Assembly (NCBI GenBank): GCA_036387335.1
Contig: DASVTZ010000007.1
Span: 1 to 58,921, forward strand
DNA: 58,921 bases
Reading direction: 5' to 3'
Origin: Longimicrobium sp.
GTDB lineage: Bacteria > Gemmatimonadota > Gemmatimonadetes > Longimicrobiales > Longimicrobiaceae
Shown here piece by piece: positions 1 to 7,535 of the stretch. The notes under the pieces were generated by a model. It was not told where the DNA came from. It saw nothing but the letters and a program-made list of their open reading frames with translations, and did not search any database. Numbering within the stretch: the stretch's first letter is position 1; each line of letters opens with the position of its first letter. The position numbers were made by a program, and so were the translations under genes.

Positions 1-23
1 GCGTCTCCGCGCCTCCGCGTGAG
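1..23. repeat. right half of a dispersed CGCGGAG/CTCCGCG intergenic inverted repeat
   Basis: The window opens with tandem CTCCGCG units ending in CGCGTGAG, the same end as the copies at 37651-37735 and 56957-56992. Only the right arm is inside the window. The stretch to 120 holds no gene. Confidence 0.6.
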
Positions 24-120
24 CCATGCTGTTGCCGTTCTTCGCACGACACTGTCAAAGGCGCCAGCGGCGCCGTAGATTGCGCCCACTGCCACCCAGC
101 GAGACCGCACCGGGAACGGG

Positions 121-1257
121 ATGAAGGTCGCATACTTCACGGAAAGCCTTCTCCCCCACGTGGACGGGGTGTCGCGCACCCTGGCCCAGCTCTTCGGGAC
201 GCTGGAGAAGCGGGGCGTCGACTTCCGCATCTTCTCGCCCTTCAAGCCCGGGCCGGAGATCTCGTGGAGCCACCGCGTCCACCTGATCCCCTACATCCGC
301 TTCCCGCTCTACAAGGACTACCGGCTGGCCTCCCCCATCGGCCACCGCGCCTCCGCCCGCCTCGACGAGTACCAGCCTGACCTGATCCACGTGGTGAGCC
401 CCACCCCCATCAACGTGCGCGCGGAGAAGTACGGCCGCCGCCGCGGGGTGCCGGTGGTGTCGTCGTTCCACACGCACTTCGTATCGTACTTCCGCTTCTA
501 CGGCTTCGGCGGGCTCGAAGAGCTGGGATGGAAGATGATGCGGCGCTTCTACGGCAGGTGCGAGGTGGTGTACGCCCCGTCGCACAGCATCATCCGCGAG
601 CTCGCCAGCCACGGAATCCACAACACGGAGCTCTGGTCGCGCGGCATCGACCTGCACCGCTTCTCCCCCGCTTTCCGCGACCCCGGCCTGCGCCGCATGG
701 CCGGCGCGGAGAGCGACGACACCCCCGTCCTCCTGCTGGTGAGCCGGCTGGTGCGCGAAAAGGACCTGGCGGACCTGGTGGCGATGGAGCGCATCCTCCG
801 CCAGCGCGGGAACCGCCACCGCCTGGTGCTGGTGGGCGACGGGCCCATGCGCGAGCAGCTCCAGGCCGACCTCCCCGACGCCCTCTTCCCCGGCCACCAG
901 ACCGGCGAGGCGCTGGCCCGCTGGTACGCGTCGGGCGACGTCTTCGTCTTTCCCTCCACCACCGAGACGTTCGGCAACGTGGTGCTGGAGGCGCAGGCCA
1001 GCGGCCTCCCCACCGTCGTCGTGGACCGCGGCGGGCCGCCGGACCAGGTGGAGCCCGGGCAGAACGGCTTCATCGCCCGCGCCAACGACCCCGCCGACCT
1101 CGCAGACCAGGTGGAGCGGCTGCTGAACGACCCCGCCGAGCGGCGCAGGATGGGCGCCGCGGCGCGCGCGGCGGCAAGCGAGCGCGACTGGTCGGCCATC
1201 AACGGACGGCTGATCGACAGCTACGCGCGGGTGATCGCGCGGGGGCCTGGGCGGTGA
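121..1257 (+). CDS. GT4-family glycosyltransferase (GT-B fold)
   Basis: Likely transfers a sugar, possibly mannose from a nucleotide-sugar donor, to a lipid or glycan at the inner face of the membrane. The 378-residue protein has the GT4 layout: an N-terminal acceptor domain starting MKVAYFTESLLPHVDGVSRT, the motif SSFHTHFVSYFR near residue 120, and a C-terminal donor domain with LLVSRLVREKDL near 205 and the EX7E-type segment TTETFGNVVLEAQASGLP near 278. The N-terminus resembles GDP-mannose-dependent alpha-mannosyltransferases (MgtA/PimB-like), but donor and acceptor cannot be read from sequence. The stop overlaps the GTG start of the next gene (GTGA), so the two are probably translationally coupled. 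A glycolipid or exopolysaccharide role is inferred. Confidence 0.88.
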   Translation: MKVAYFTESLLPHVDGVSRTLAQLFGTLEKRGVDFRIFSPFKPGPEISWSHRVHLIPYIRFPLYKDYRLASPIGHRASARLDEYQPDLIHVVSPTPINVRAEKYGRRRGVPVVSSFHTHFVSYFRFYGFGGLEELGWKMMRRFYGRCEVVYAPSHSIIRELASHGIHNTELWSRGIDLHRFSPAFRDPGLRRMAGAESDDTPVLLLVSRLVREKDLADLVAMERILRQRGNRHRLVLVGDGPMREQLQADLPDALFPGHQTGEALARWYASGDVFVFPSTTETFGNVVLEAQASGLPTVVVDRGGPPDQVEPGQNGFIARANDPADLADQVERLLNDPAERRRMGAAARAAASERDWSAINGRLIDSYARVIARGPGR

Positions 1258-2330
1258 GCACCGCCGGGGAGGAAGCCGGGGAGAGCCGCCTGTCGCGCGG
1301 CCTCAACCGCGTCTTCCGGACCTCGATGATCCTGGTGCCCTTTGGGGTCCTGTTCAACCTGTGGATCTCGTGGGCGGCCACGGACCGCGGCGTCTTCCGC
1401 CGCTTCGGCGAGCTGGACCGGCGCTACCTGTACCTGGGGATCGTGCTGGCGCTCCTCCCCTGGATCACCAACACGATCCGCATCCTGGTGTGGGCGCGCT
1501 TCATCGGCCACCCGCTCACCTTCCGCGACTGCTTCCGCATCACGCTGGGCGCCGAGCTCGCCTCCTCCGTCTTCCCCACCTCATCCGGCGGCGAGGTGTT
1601 CCGCTGGGGAATGATGGTGCAGAAGGGGGTCACCAAGGGCGAGGCCGCCTCCATCGTCACGCTGGGCTACCTGGAAGACCTCTGCTTCTTCGCCACCGCC
1701 CTGCCCACGGCGTTCATCCTGTCCCGCGCCTGGGAGCTCCCCGTGCTGCGCCGCATGGGGCGCGAGATGCGGGGCGAGGCATCCGGAGTGCTCCCCGTCG
1801 TCGTACTGACGATCGTGGCGGTGGTCGCGCTCTGGCAGGGTGCGCTGCGCGGCTTCCTGGGGCGCCGCGTGCGCTGGTGGAGCCTGCGCCGCGCGGTCCG
1901 CACGCGCCAGCGGTCGCGCAAGACGCGCGAGGACTTCCGCAACGTGTTCGCCCTGGTGCGCGAGCGGGGTAAGCTGCGCTTCGCCATGACCTTCGGCGTG
2001 ACGGCGGTGCAGTGGTCCTCTCGCTACTCGGTGGCGACGGCGGTGGCGTACTTCCTGGGGGCGGAGGTGGACCCGGTGCTCTTCTTCCTCCTGCAGTGGG
2101 TGATCTTCACCGCGATGCTCTTCGTCCCCACGCCCGGGGCGGCGGGCGGGGCGGAGGCGGCGTTCTACCTGGTGTACTCGGCGCTGCTGCCCGCCAGCAT
2201 CGTGGGGATCGCGACCGGGGGGTGGCGCCTCCTGACCTTTTACCTGCAGCTCTCGCTGGGCGCCATCCTGTTCATGATGATGAACGTGGCCGACGCCCGC
2301 ACCCGGGCCCGCGCCCCGCAGAGGGGTTGA
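1254..2330 (+). CDS. flippase-like integral membrane protein (lysylphosphatidylglycerol synthase TM / UPF0104 family)
   Basis: 358-residue polytopic membrane protein. The hydrophobic segments, the motif GAELASSVFPTSSGGEVFRW near residue 100 and the late motif VPTPGAAGGAEAAF match the LPG_synthase_TM/AglD-like family, which is often encoded beside glycosyltransferases and is thought to move or modify lipid-linked substrates. The GTG start at 1254 is chosen because it overlaps the glycosyltransferase TGA by 4 bp and gives a normal soluble N-terminal tail before the first helix. The open frame extends further upstream, but that part lies inside the previous gene. No MprF catalytic domain follows, so lysyl transfer is unlikely. 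Confidence 0.82.
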   Translation: MSTAGEEAGESRLSRGLNRVFRTSMILVPFGVLFNLWISWAATDRGVFRRFGELDRRYLYLGIVLALLPWITNTIRILVWARFIGHPLTFRDCFRITLGAELASSVFPTSSGGEVFRWGMMVQKGVTKGEAASIVTLGYLEDLCFFATALPTAFILSRAWELPVLRRMGREMRGEASGVLPVVVLTIVAVVALWQGALRGFLGRRVRWWSLRRAVRTRQRSRKTREDFRNVFALVRERGKLRFAMTFGVTAVQWSSRYSVATAVAYFLGAEVDPVLFFLLQWVIFTAMLFVPTPGAAGGAEAAFYLVYSALLPASIVGIATGGWRLLTFYLQLSLGAILFMMMNVADARTRARAPQRG

Positions 2331-2390
2331 CGCGGCTGTTAAATTCGGCTCGTGCAAACACTTGCGGTTTCGTTCAGCGGTGAACCGACC

Positions 2391-2425
2391 TCGACAAGCG
2401 CGGGGTTTTCCCTTATATTGAAGTC
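2391..2425 (+). promoter_or_regulatory. predicted promoter of the sigma-factor gene, probably leaderless
   Basis: TCGACA at 2391-2396 and TATATT at 2414-2419 are separated by exactly 17 bp. The expected transcription start falls on or next to the A of the ATG at 2426, and no Shine-Dalgarno sequence lies between. Confidence 0.55.
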
Positions 2426-3124
2426 ATGAAAACCGCCATCGACCTCACCAGTGCCGCCGCGCAGTTCGGCGCGGCCCAGGACGACTCCCGGAGTCGGGGT
2501 GTGCGCCCTTCCATGCGTCTTCCGCACGGCGATGCGCCGCTGCGCGAGATGACTGACGAGGACCTTTTCCAGCGCTACACGCAGGGCGAGGAGGAGGGTT
2601 TCCGCCTCCTCATGGAGCGCTACCAGCCGCGAATCCAGGGCTTCCTCCGCAAGCGTCTCAACGACGAGGAGCGGGTGGAGGACCTTACGCAGGACACTTT
2701 CCTTCGCATTCACCGCGCGCGGGAGAGCTACGATCCCAGCCGGAAGTTCTCGACGTGGATCCACACGATCGCGAACAACCTGCTGAAGAACGAGTTCCGC
2801 AACCGCTCGCGCCGCCGGGAGACGACGTTCTCGGAGATGCGCCCGGAGGTTTCGGCCTCGGGTGCGCCGGCCCGGCCGGTGGAGTTCGCGGCCACGGGCC
2901 ACAACCCGGAGCGCGAGGCGTACCGCCGCGAGCTGCGCGAGGCCATCGACACCGCCATCGGCCGCATGGACGAGCATCACCGCATCCCCTTCGTGATGCG
3001 CGAGGTGGAGGACCGCACCTACGAGGAGATCGCCGAGGAGATCGGCATCCCCGTGGGCACGGTCAAGAGCCGCCTCAACCGCGCGCGGAATTCGTTCCGG
3101 CTGCTGCTGCCCGTACCGGTGTGA
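2426..3124 (+). CDS. ECF-like sigma-70 family RNA polymerase sigma factor
   Basis: 232 residues. After about 45 poorly conserved residues comes sigma region 2 (RYQPRIQGFLRKRL, then EDLTQDTFLRIHRA, FSTWIHTIANN), a linker, and region 4 (RMDEHHRIPFVMREVE, YEEIAEEIGIPVGTVKSRL), the standard two-domain ECF layout for core polymerase and -35/-10 recognition. No anti-sigma factor gene lies next to it, which is unusual for an ECF sigma; the N-terminal extension or other proteins may control it. The ATG at 2426 follows the predicted promoter immediately. Target genes cannot be deduced here. Confidence 0.9.
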   Translation: MKTAIDLTSAAAQFGAAQDDSRSRGVRPSMRLPHGDAPLREMTDEDLFQRYTQGEEEGFRLLMERYQPRIQGFLRKRLNDEERVEDLTQDTFLRIHRARESYDPSRKFSTWIHTIANNLLKNEFRNRSRRRETTFSEMRPEVSASGAPARPVEFAATGHNPEREAYRRELREAIDTAIGRMDEHHRIPFVMREVEDRTYEEIAEEIGIPVGTVKSRLNRARNSFRLLLPVPV

Positions 3125-3189
3125 GGGTGGGGTAGGGAGGGGGGTGGACGTGGATGGATGATGGACGGAATGGATCGTGGATCGGCCCG

Positions 3190-3250
3190 CTTCCCGGGAT
3201 GGGGGGCGGGCTGGTTTGTGTGTGGGGGGCTGGTTTGTGTGGGGGGCGGG
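3190..3250. repeat. G-rich short imperfect direct repeats
   Basis: Two close copies of a GGGCTGGTTTGTGTGGGGG-like unit lie between the sigma gene and the REP element. No coding function is seen. Confidence 0.5.
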
Positions 3251-3280
3251 CGCCAAACACCGGGAGCCGGGCGCCGAAAA

Positions 3281-3333
3281 CCGGGGGATAAATCCCCCGG
3301 CTGGAACTACGGGAAGACCGCTGAACCGGTCTC
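3281..3333 (+). repeat. REP-like palindromic element, left of RAYT
   Basis: Two consecutive hairpins: CCGGGGGAT/ATCCCCCGG and then GACCG CTGA..CGGTC, joined by GGCTGGAACTACGGGAAG. The same composite occurs inverted at 3813-3865 and again at 27217-27268. Confidence 0.85.
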
Positions 3334-3347
3334 GCGCGGCGCGGGGG

Positions 3348-3767
3348 TCAGGGTGGGGGCGGGTTGGTGAGCTCGAAGGTGGGGCTCAGGGTTCCGTCGC
3401 GGTGGTGGCGCTCCTGGTCGAGCACGTAGGCGCGGACACGGGGGACGATGGAGCGGGAGATGGTGAACGCGCCGTAGCCGTCCTGCCATTTGAAGGAGCG
3501 CGGGCCGGTTAGCTGATTCGCGAGGTGCGAAGATGCGCCTTTCATCTGACCGGCAAGCTCCGCGACGGATACCGTCGGTGGGGTGCGGAGGAGCACGTGC
3601 GCGTGGTCCGCGATCCCGCCGATCGCGAGAATGTCCGCCTTCAGCTTCCTGCACTGGTCGGCAATCGCGCCATAGATCCGCGGCTGCAGCTCCGGCGTGA
3701 TGATCGGGTGCCGCCGGTGCGTGGCCCAGACGATGTGCAGGTACAACTCCGTATGCGCGCTTGGCAT
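3348..3767 (-). CDS. REP-associated tyrosine transposase (RAYT, Y1_Tnp/IS200-like)
   Basis: 139-residue single-domain HUH nuclease. It starts PSAHTELYLHIVWATHRRHP, has the HUH-type motif GGIADHAHVLL near residue 50 and a downstream Tyr-bearing segment (WQDGYGAFTISRSIVPRV) where Y1 transposases keep the nucleophile. It is about the size of IS200/RAYT proteins. The ATG at 3767 is preceded by AAGGGGGG, so the longer upstream reading frame is ignored. It sits between two inverted copies of a GGGGGCT..AGCCCCC/GACCGCT palindrome, the classic RAYT-REP arrangement, so it probably acts on single-stranded REP hairpins. It is a domesticated-type single gene, not a full insertion sequence. Confidence 0.9.
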   Translation of the reverse strand: MPSAHTELYLHIVWATHRRHPIITPELQPRIYGAIADQCRKLKADILAIGGIADHAHVLLRTPPTVSVAELAGQMKGASSHLANQLTGPRSFKWQDGYGAFTISRSIVPRVRAYVLDQERHHRDGTLSPTFELTNPPPP

Positions 3768-3812
3768 ATCCCCCCTTATGCGTGGATGTGATCCGGCCGC
3801 CCAATGCCTACC

Positions 3813-3865
3813 AGACCGCTTCAGCGGTCTTCGCGTTGTTCCAGCCGGGGGCTTTAGCCCCCGGT
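3813..3865 (-). repeat. REP-like palindromic element, right of RAYT (inverted)
   Basis: Reverse complement of the composite at 3281-3333: AGACCGCTTCAGCGGTCT, a spacer containing GTTCCAGC, then CCGGGGGCTTTAGCCCCCGG. It lies just upstream of the transposase start. Confidence 0.88.
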
Positions 3866-4022
3866 GCGCGTGCCGGGGTCCCTGCCCCGGTGCCCCTGCG
3901 TTCGCGCTCCCCCCCACATCCAAATACCCCGCCTCCCCCCACCCCGCCCCCCACCACCCGATAACGGCCACCCGGCCCTGGCCCCTGCGCGCCGCGCGGC
4001 CCCATACTTGTGGAAGCCACGC

Positions 4023-4058
4023 GGCTGCACGGCTGCACGGCTGCACGGCTGCACGGCT
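4023..4058. repeat. 8-bp tandem repeat GGCTGCAC x 4.5
   Basis: Perfect tandem units end 34 bp before the NADH dehydrogenase ATG. The rest of 3866-4091 is C-rich and has no gene; it must hold that operon's promoter, which I could not place. Confidence 0.9.
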
Positions 4059-4091
4059 GGCCTACATCGAGCCTGTTGGGGGAGAGACACA

Positions 4092-5519
4092 ATGGCGACA
4101 CGCATCCTGCGGGTACCGCACGTGGTGATCGTGGGGGGCGGCTTCGGAGGGCTGTGGGCGGCGCGCGCGCTGCGCCGGGCGCCCGTCACCGTGACGGTGG
4201 TGGACCGGCGCAACCACCACATCTTCCAGCCGCTGCTCTACCAGGTCGCCACCGCCACCCTGTCCCCCGCGGACATCGCATCCCCCATCCGCCAGGTGCT
4301 GCGCCGGCAGAGGTCCACCGAGGTGCTGATGGCGGAGGTGGAGGACTTCGACCTCGCGCGTAAGCAGGTCGTGTTCACGGACGGGGAGCGGATGGACTAC
4401 GACTACCTGATCCTCGCCACCGGCGCCACGCACGCCTACTTCGGCCACCCGGAGTGGGAGCCGCTCGCCCCCGGCCTCAAGACGCTGGAGGACGCCACCG
4501 AGATCCGCCGCCGCTACCTCCTCGCCTTCGAAGCCGCCGAGCGCGAGGAGGATCCCGAGGAGCAGCGCGCCCTCCTCACCTTCGTCGTCATCGGCGGCGG
4601 GGCGACGGGGGTGGAGATGGCGGGCGCGATGGCGGACACGGCGCGGCATTCCATCGCCCGCGACTTCCGGCGCATCGACCCGTCCCAGGCGCGCATCGTA
4701 CTGCTGGAGGGCGGGCCGCGGCTGCTGGCGGCCTATCCCGAGGAGCTGTCCACGTATGCCCGCGAGGCGCTCCAGCTTCGCGGCGTGGAGGTGAGGACGG
4801 GGAGCATCGTCACCGACGTGCAGCCCGAGCTCGTCCGCGTCGGCGAGGAGACGATCCGCACCCGCAACGTCATCTGGGGCGCGGGCGTCACCGCGTCGCC
4901 GCTGGGAAAGCGGCTGGGCGTCCCCACCGACCGCGTGGGCCGCGTGGAGATCCTCCCCGAGCTGTCGATCCCCGGCTATCCCAAGGTCTTCGTCATCGGT
5001 GACCTGGCGAGCCTGAACGGCGCCGACGGCAAGCCCCTCCCCGGCGTCGCGCAGGTGGCGATGCAGATGGGGAGGCACGCCGCGTCCAACATCGTGGCCA
5101 GCATCGAAGGGGGCGTGCGGCGGCCGTTCAAGTACAAGGACAAGGGGAGCATGGCGGTCGTGGGACGCAACGCGGCCGTCCTGCACGCCGGGCGGGTGAA
5201 GCTCACGGGGATGCTGGCGTGGCTGGGATGGCTCCTCGTCCACATCCTCTTCCTGATCGGCTTCCGCAACCGCTTCTCCGTCTTCTCGCAGTGGGCGTGG
5301 TCGTACCTCACCTGGCAGCGCGCGGCGCGGCTGATCACCGGCGAAGTAGGGTCCGAGCTGGCGCCGCACGGCAAGCCGCTCGGCACGCCGGACACCCCGC
5401 AGAGCCAGTCTGGCCGCGACGCCTATGCCGCCGCGCGCCAGGGCCAGACCGCCCCCTCCGACACCGAGGCGACTGGCTGGATGAGCGGCGACCGTCACCA
5501 GGCCGGTTCGGCGCGGTGA
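4092..5519 (+). CDS. type II NADH:quinone oxidoreductase-like NAD(P)/FAD-dependent oxidoreductase
   Basis: 475-residue two-dinucleotide-fold flavoprotein. The FAD-binding motif VVIVGGGFGGLWAARAL is near residue 10, followed by HHIFQPLLYQVATATLSP, typical of NDH-2. The NAD-binding motif VVIGGGATGVEMAGA is near residue 165, and the second FAD motif VFVIGDLAS near 300. The C-terminal segment with an aromatic hydrophobic stretch (LGWLLVHILFLIGFRNR) fits monotopic membrane attachment. It would oxidise NADH and reduce quinone without pumping protons. The ATG at 4092 follows GGGGGAGA; earlier in-frame codons run through the tandem repeat and are rejected. The stop overlaps the GTG of the next gene. 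Confidence 0.92.
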   Translation: MATRILRVPHVVIVGGGFGGLWAARALRRAPVTVTVVDRRNHHIFQPLLYQVATATLSPADIASPIRQVLRRQRSTEVLMAEVEDFDLARKQVVFTDGERMDYDYLILATGATHAYFGHPEWEPLAPGLKTLEDATEIRRRYLLAFEAAEREEDPEEQRALLTFVVIGGGATGVEMAGAMADTARHSIARDFRRIDPSQARIVLLEGGPRLLAAYPEELSTYAREALQLRGVEVRTGSIVTDVQPELVRVGEETIRTRNVIWGAGVTASPLGKRLGVPTDRVGRVEILPELSIPGYPKVFVIGDLASLNGADGKPLPGVAQVAMQMGRHAASNIVASIEGGVRRPFKYKDKGSMAVVGRNAAVLHAGRVKLTGMLAWLGWLLVHILFLIGFRNRFSVFSQWAWSYLTWQRAARLITGEVGSELAPHGKPLGTPDTPQSQSGRDAYAAARQGQTAPSDTEATGWMSGDRHQAGSAR

Positions 5520-6361
5520 CGGCACGCCTGGAGGCATGGCTCGCCGCGTCCGGCGCGCACATGGAGACGGTCGGCTACCCGCGCGCCGGCGGACGGGTGC
5601 GCGGGTTCCGGCTGGTGCCCGCGGGCGAGGCGCGAGGCCGCGTCCTGCTGGCGCACGGGGCGGGGAACGATGCGCTCTATCCCCTCCACGCCCTCTGCAA
5701 GCCGCTGCTGCGGGCGGGGTTCGAGATCTTTGCGTTCGACCTGGATGGGCACGGCCGGGAGAGCACCACCGTCTTCGACGTGGAGCGGATCGAGGACGCG
5801 CTCGCGGATGCGGCGGAGCACGCGGAGGCCGGCGGGCCGCCCCTTCCGCTCCACCTGCTGGGGCACAGTCTCGGCGGGTCGCTCGTTCTGCACGCGCTTT
5901 CGCGGCCGGGGTGGGAGCGGGTCGTGTCCGCGGCGGTCATTTCGGCGCCGGTGCGCCTGCGGATCGGATGGGCGGTGCTGGGGGAGCTGCGCGGCGTCTT
6001 CGGGCGCGCGGCGCTGGCGCAGCGAGAGCACTACGGTGTGTGGGGCGTTGTGCCGGCGGTGGGTCCGTTGAAGCGGCGCGCGTTTCCGTTTCGCGGTACC
6101 GCGGGCGGGTTCGGGTACGTCGCCAGCGTGCAGGCGCTGCTCGAGCGGCTGCGTCTGGACGATGCGGCGGAGCGGATCAGCACCCCCGTGCTCCTCGTCT
6201 ACAGCCGCGCCGACGGCATCGTGCCGACGGTGCAGGGTGAGCTCCTGGCGAGCCGCATCCCCGGCGCGCGGCTGGAGATGCTGGAGCGGGCGCCGCACTG
6301 GTGCGTCCCGTTCCAGCCACGGACCGTGGCGCGGGTGGCCGAGTGGCTGGAGGCAGCGTGA
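5516..6361 (+). CDS. alpha/beta hydrolase (lysophospholipase/monoglyceride-lipase type)
   Basis: 281 residues with a clear catalytic triad: Ser118 in GHSLGG, Asp233 in YSRADGIVPT and His261 in APHWCVP. The oxyanion-side motif LLAHGAGNDALYP lies near residue 45. No signal peptide is seen, so it is probably cytoplasmic. The GTG start at 5516 overlaps the NADH dehydrogenase stop by 4 bp (GTGA); longer in-frame extensions lie inside that gene. The substrate is unknown; the fold family includes lipid esterases. It is coupled to a redox enzyme upstream and an amidohydrolase downstream. Confidence 0.85.
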   Translation: MTARLEAWLAASGAHMETVGYPRAGGRVRGFRLVPAGEARGRVLLAHGAGNDALYPLHALCKPLLRAGFEIFAFDLDGHGRESTTVFDVERIEDALADAAEHAEAGGPPLPLHLLGHSLGGSLVLHALSRPGWERVVSAAVISAPVRLRIGWAVLGELRGVFGRAALAQREHYGVWGVVPAVGPLKRRAFPFRGTAGGFGYVASVQALLERLRLDDAAERISTPVLLVYSRADGIVPTVQGELLASRIPGARLEMLERAPHWCVPFQPRTVARVAEWLEAA

Positions 6362-7323
6362 AGATCGACGTCCACACGCACCTGGCGGGGGTGGGCTCCG
6401 GCGGAAGCGGGTGCTGGGTATCGCCGAAGTTCAGGCGCAGCTTCATGTTCCGCGCGCTGGGCCGCATCCACGGCATGCGCCCCGATGCCCCTGACGGCGA
6501 CGCGGAGTGGGCCGCTCGTCTGGCCGCGCACGTACGCGGCAGCGAGATGGACCGCGCCGTCGCCCTGGGCTTTGACGCCGTCTGCGACGCGAGCGGAGAG
6601 CCGGACCTGGCGCGGTCGCAGATGGTGATCCCCGCCGGTTGGGTCTTCCGCGTCTGCCGCGAGCACCCGGAGCTCCTCCCCGGCCCCTCCATCAACCCCG
6701 CGCGCCGCGACGCGCTGGACCGGCTGGAAGAGTGCATCGAGAACGGCGCCGTCCTTCTCAAGTGGCTCCCCGCTACGCAGGGGATCGATCCCGCCGACCC
6801 CGCGCACCGCCCCTTCTACCGCCGCATGGCCGACGCGGGGCTCCCCCTCCTCGTCCACTCCGGCGGCAGCGAGAACACCTTTGCCGAAGTCGACCCGGGG
6901 CTCAAGGACCTGGCCAAGATCCGCTTGCCGCTGGCTGAAGGCGTGCCGGTGATCGTGGCGCATCTGGCCGCGCCCGTCCCCTTTCGCCGCGACCCGGACC
7001 AGACGCCGCTGCTGCGCGCACTGATGGCCGAGTTCCCGCACCTTTGGACGGACAACTCGGGGATGAACAACCCGGCGCGCTCCGCCACCCTCGGCCGCCT
7101 CGCCGCCGACCCGGAGCTTGCCGCGCGCACCCTGCACGGAAGCGACTTTCCGGTGCCCAGCAGCCCCGTCTGGCACGTCCGCCGCCTGGGCGCGCGCCGC
7201 GTGGCCGAGCTGCGGCGCATTCGCAACCCGCTGCAGCGCGAGGTCGAAATCAAGCGCGCACTCGGCACGCCGGACGAGGTGCTGGGTCGCGCGGCGGAGG
7301 TGCTCCCCCGCCTGGCGCGCTGA
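6358..7323 (+). CDS. amidohydrolase-2 family metal-dependent hydrolase
   Basis: 321 residues beginning KIDVHTHLAGVGSGG, with the HxH metal motif at the N-terminus. Other motifs of the TIM-barrel amidohydrolase_2 family are LVHSGG near 170 (third His), VIVAHLAAP near 200 and LHGSDFPVP near 265 (catalytic Asp). Relatives include decarboxylases and lactonases of aromatic or sugar metabolites; the substrate here is unknown. The GTG start overlaps the hydrolase stop by 4 bp. This third gene completes a coupled operon 4092-7323 whose metabolic theme is not obvious. Confidence 0.85.
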   Translation: MKIDVHTHLAGVGSGGSGCWVSPKFRRSFMFRALGRIHGMRPDAPDGDAEWAARLAAHVRGSEMDRAVALGFDAVCDASGEPDLARSQMVIPAGWVFRVCREHPELLPGPSINPARRDALDRLEECIENGAVLLKWLPATQGIDPADPAHRPFYRRMADAGLPLLVHSGGSENTFAEVDPGLKDLAKIRLPLAEGVPVIVAHLAAPVPFRRDPDQTPLLRALMAEFPHLWTDNSGMNNPARSATLGRLAADPELAARTLHGSDFPVPSSPVWHVRRLGARRVAELRRIRNPLQREVEIKRALGTPDEVLGRAAEVLPRLAR

Positions 7324-7535
7324 TCCCGCTCTTCTCCAGACGCCGGCCGGTAGCGGCGCGGTGCGGAGACGCGCCGCGGCGCCGGCAGTTGAAAGAAGAC
7401 ACTTGCTTCACGGAGATTCCGCGTCAGATTGGCGTCTCAGGGGCCGTGCCAGGCGCGGAGACGTGGACGCACCCCTTTTGGTGTCTCCCTCTGCACGTCC
7501 ACCCCCTCTACCCTCTTTCCCCCTCCGAGGTGGCG

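Noticed and set aside
3348-4046. 232-residue form of the RAYT
   Set aside because: The extra 93 residues translate a REP element and C-rich intergenic DNA; the ATG at 3767 has a strong AAGGGGGG site.
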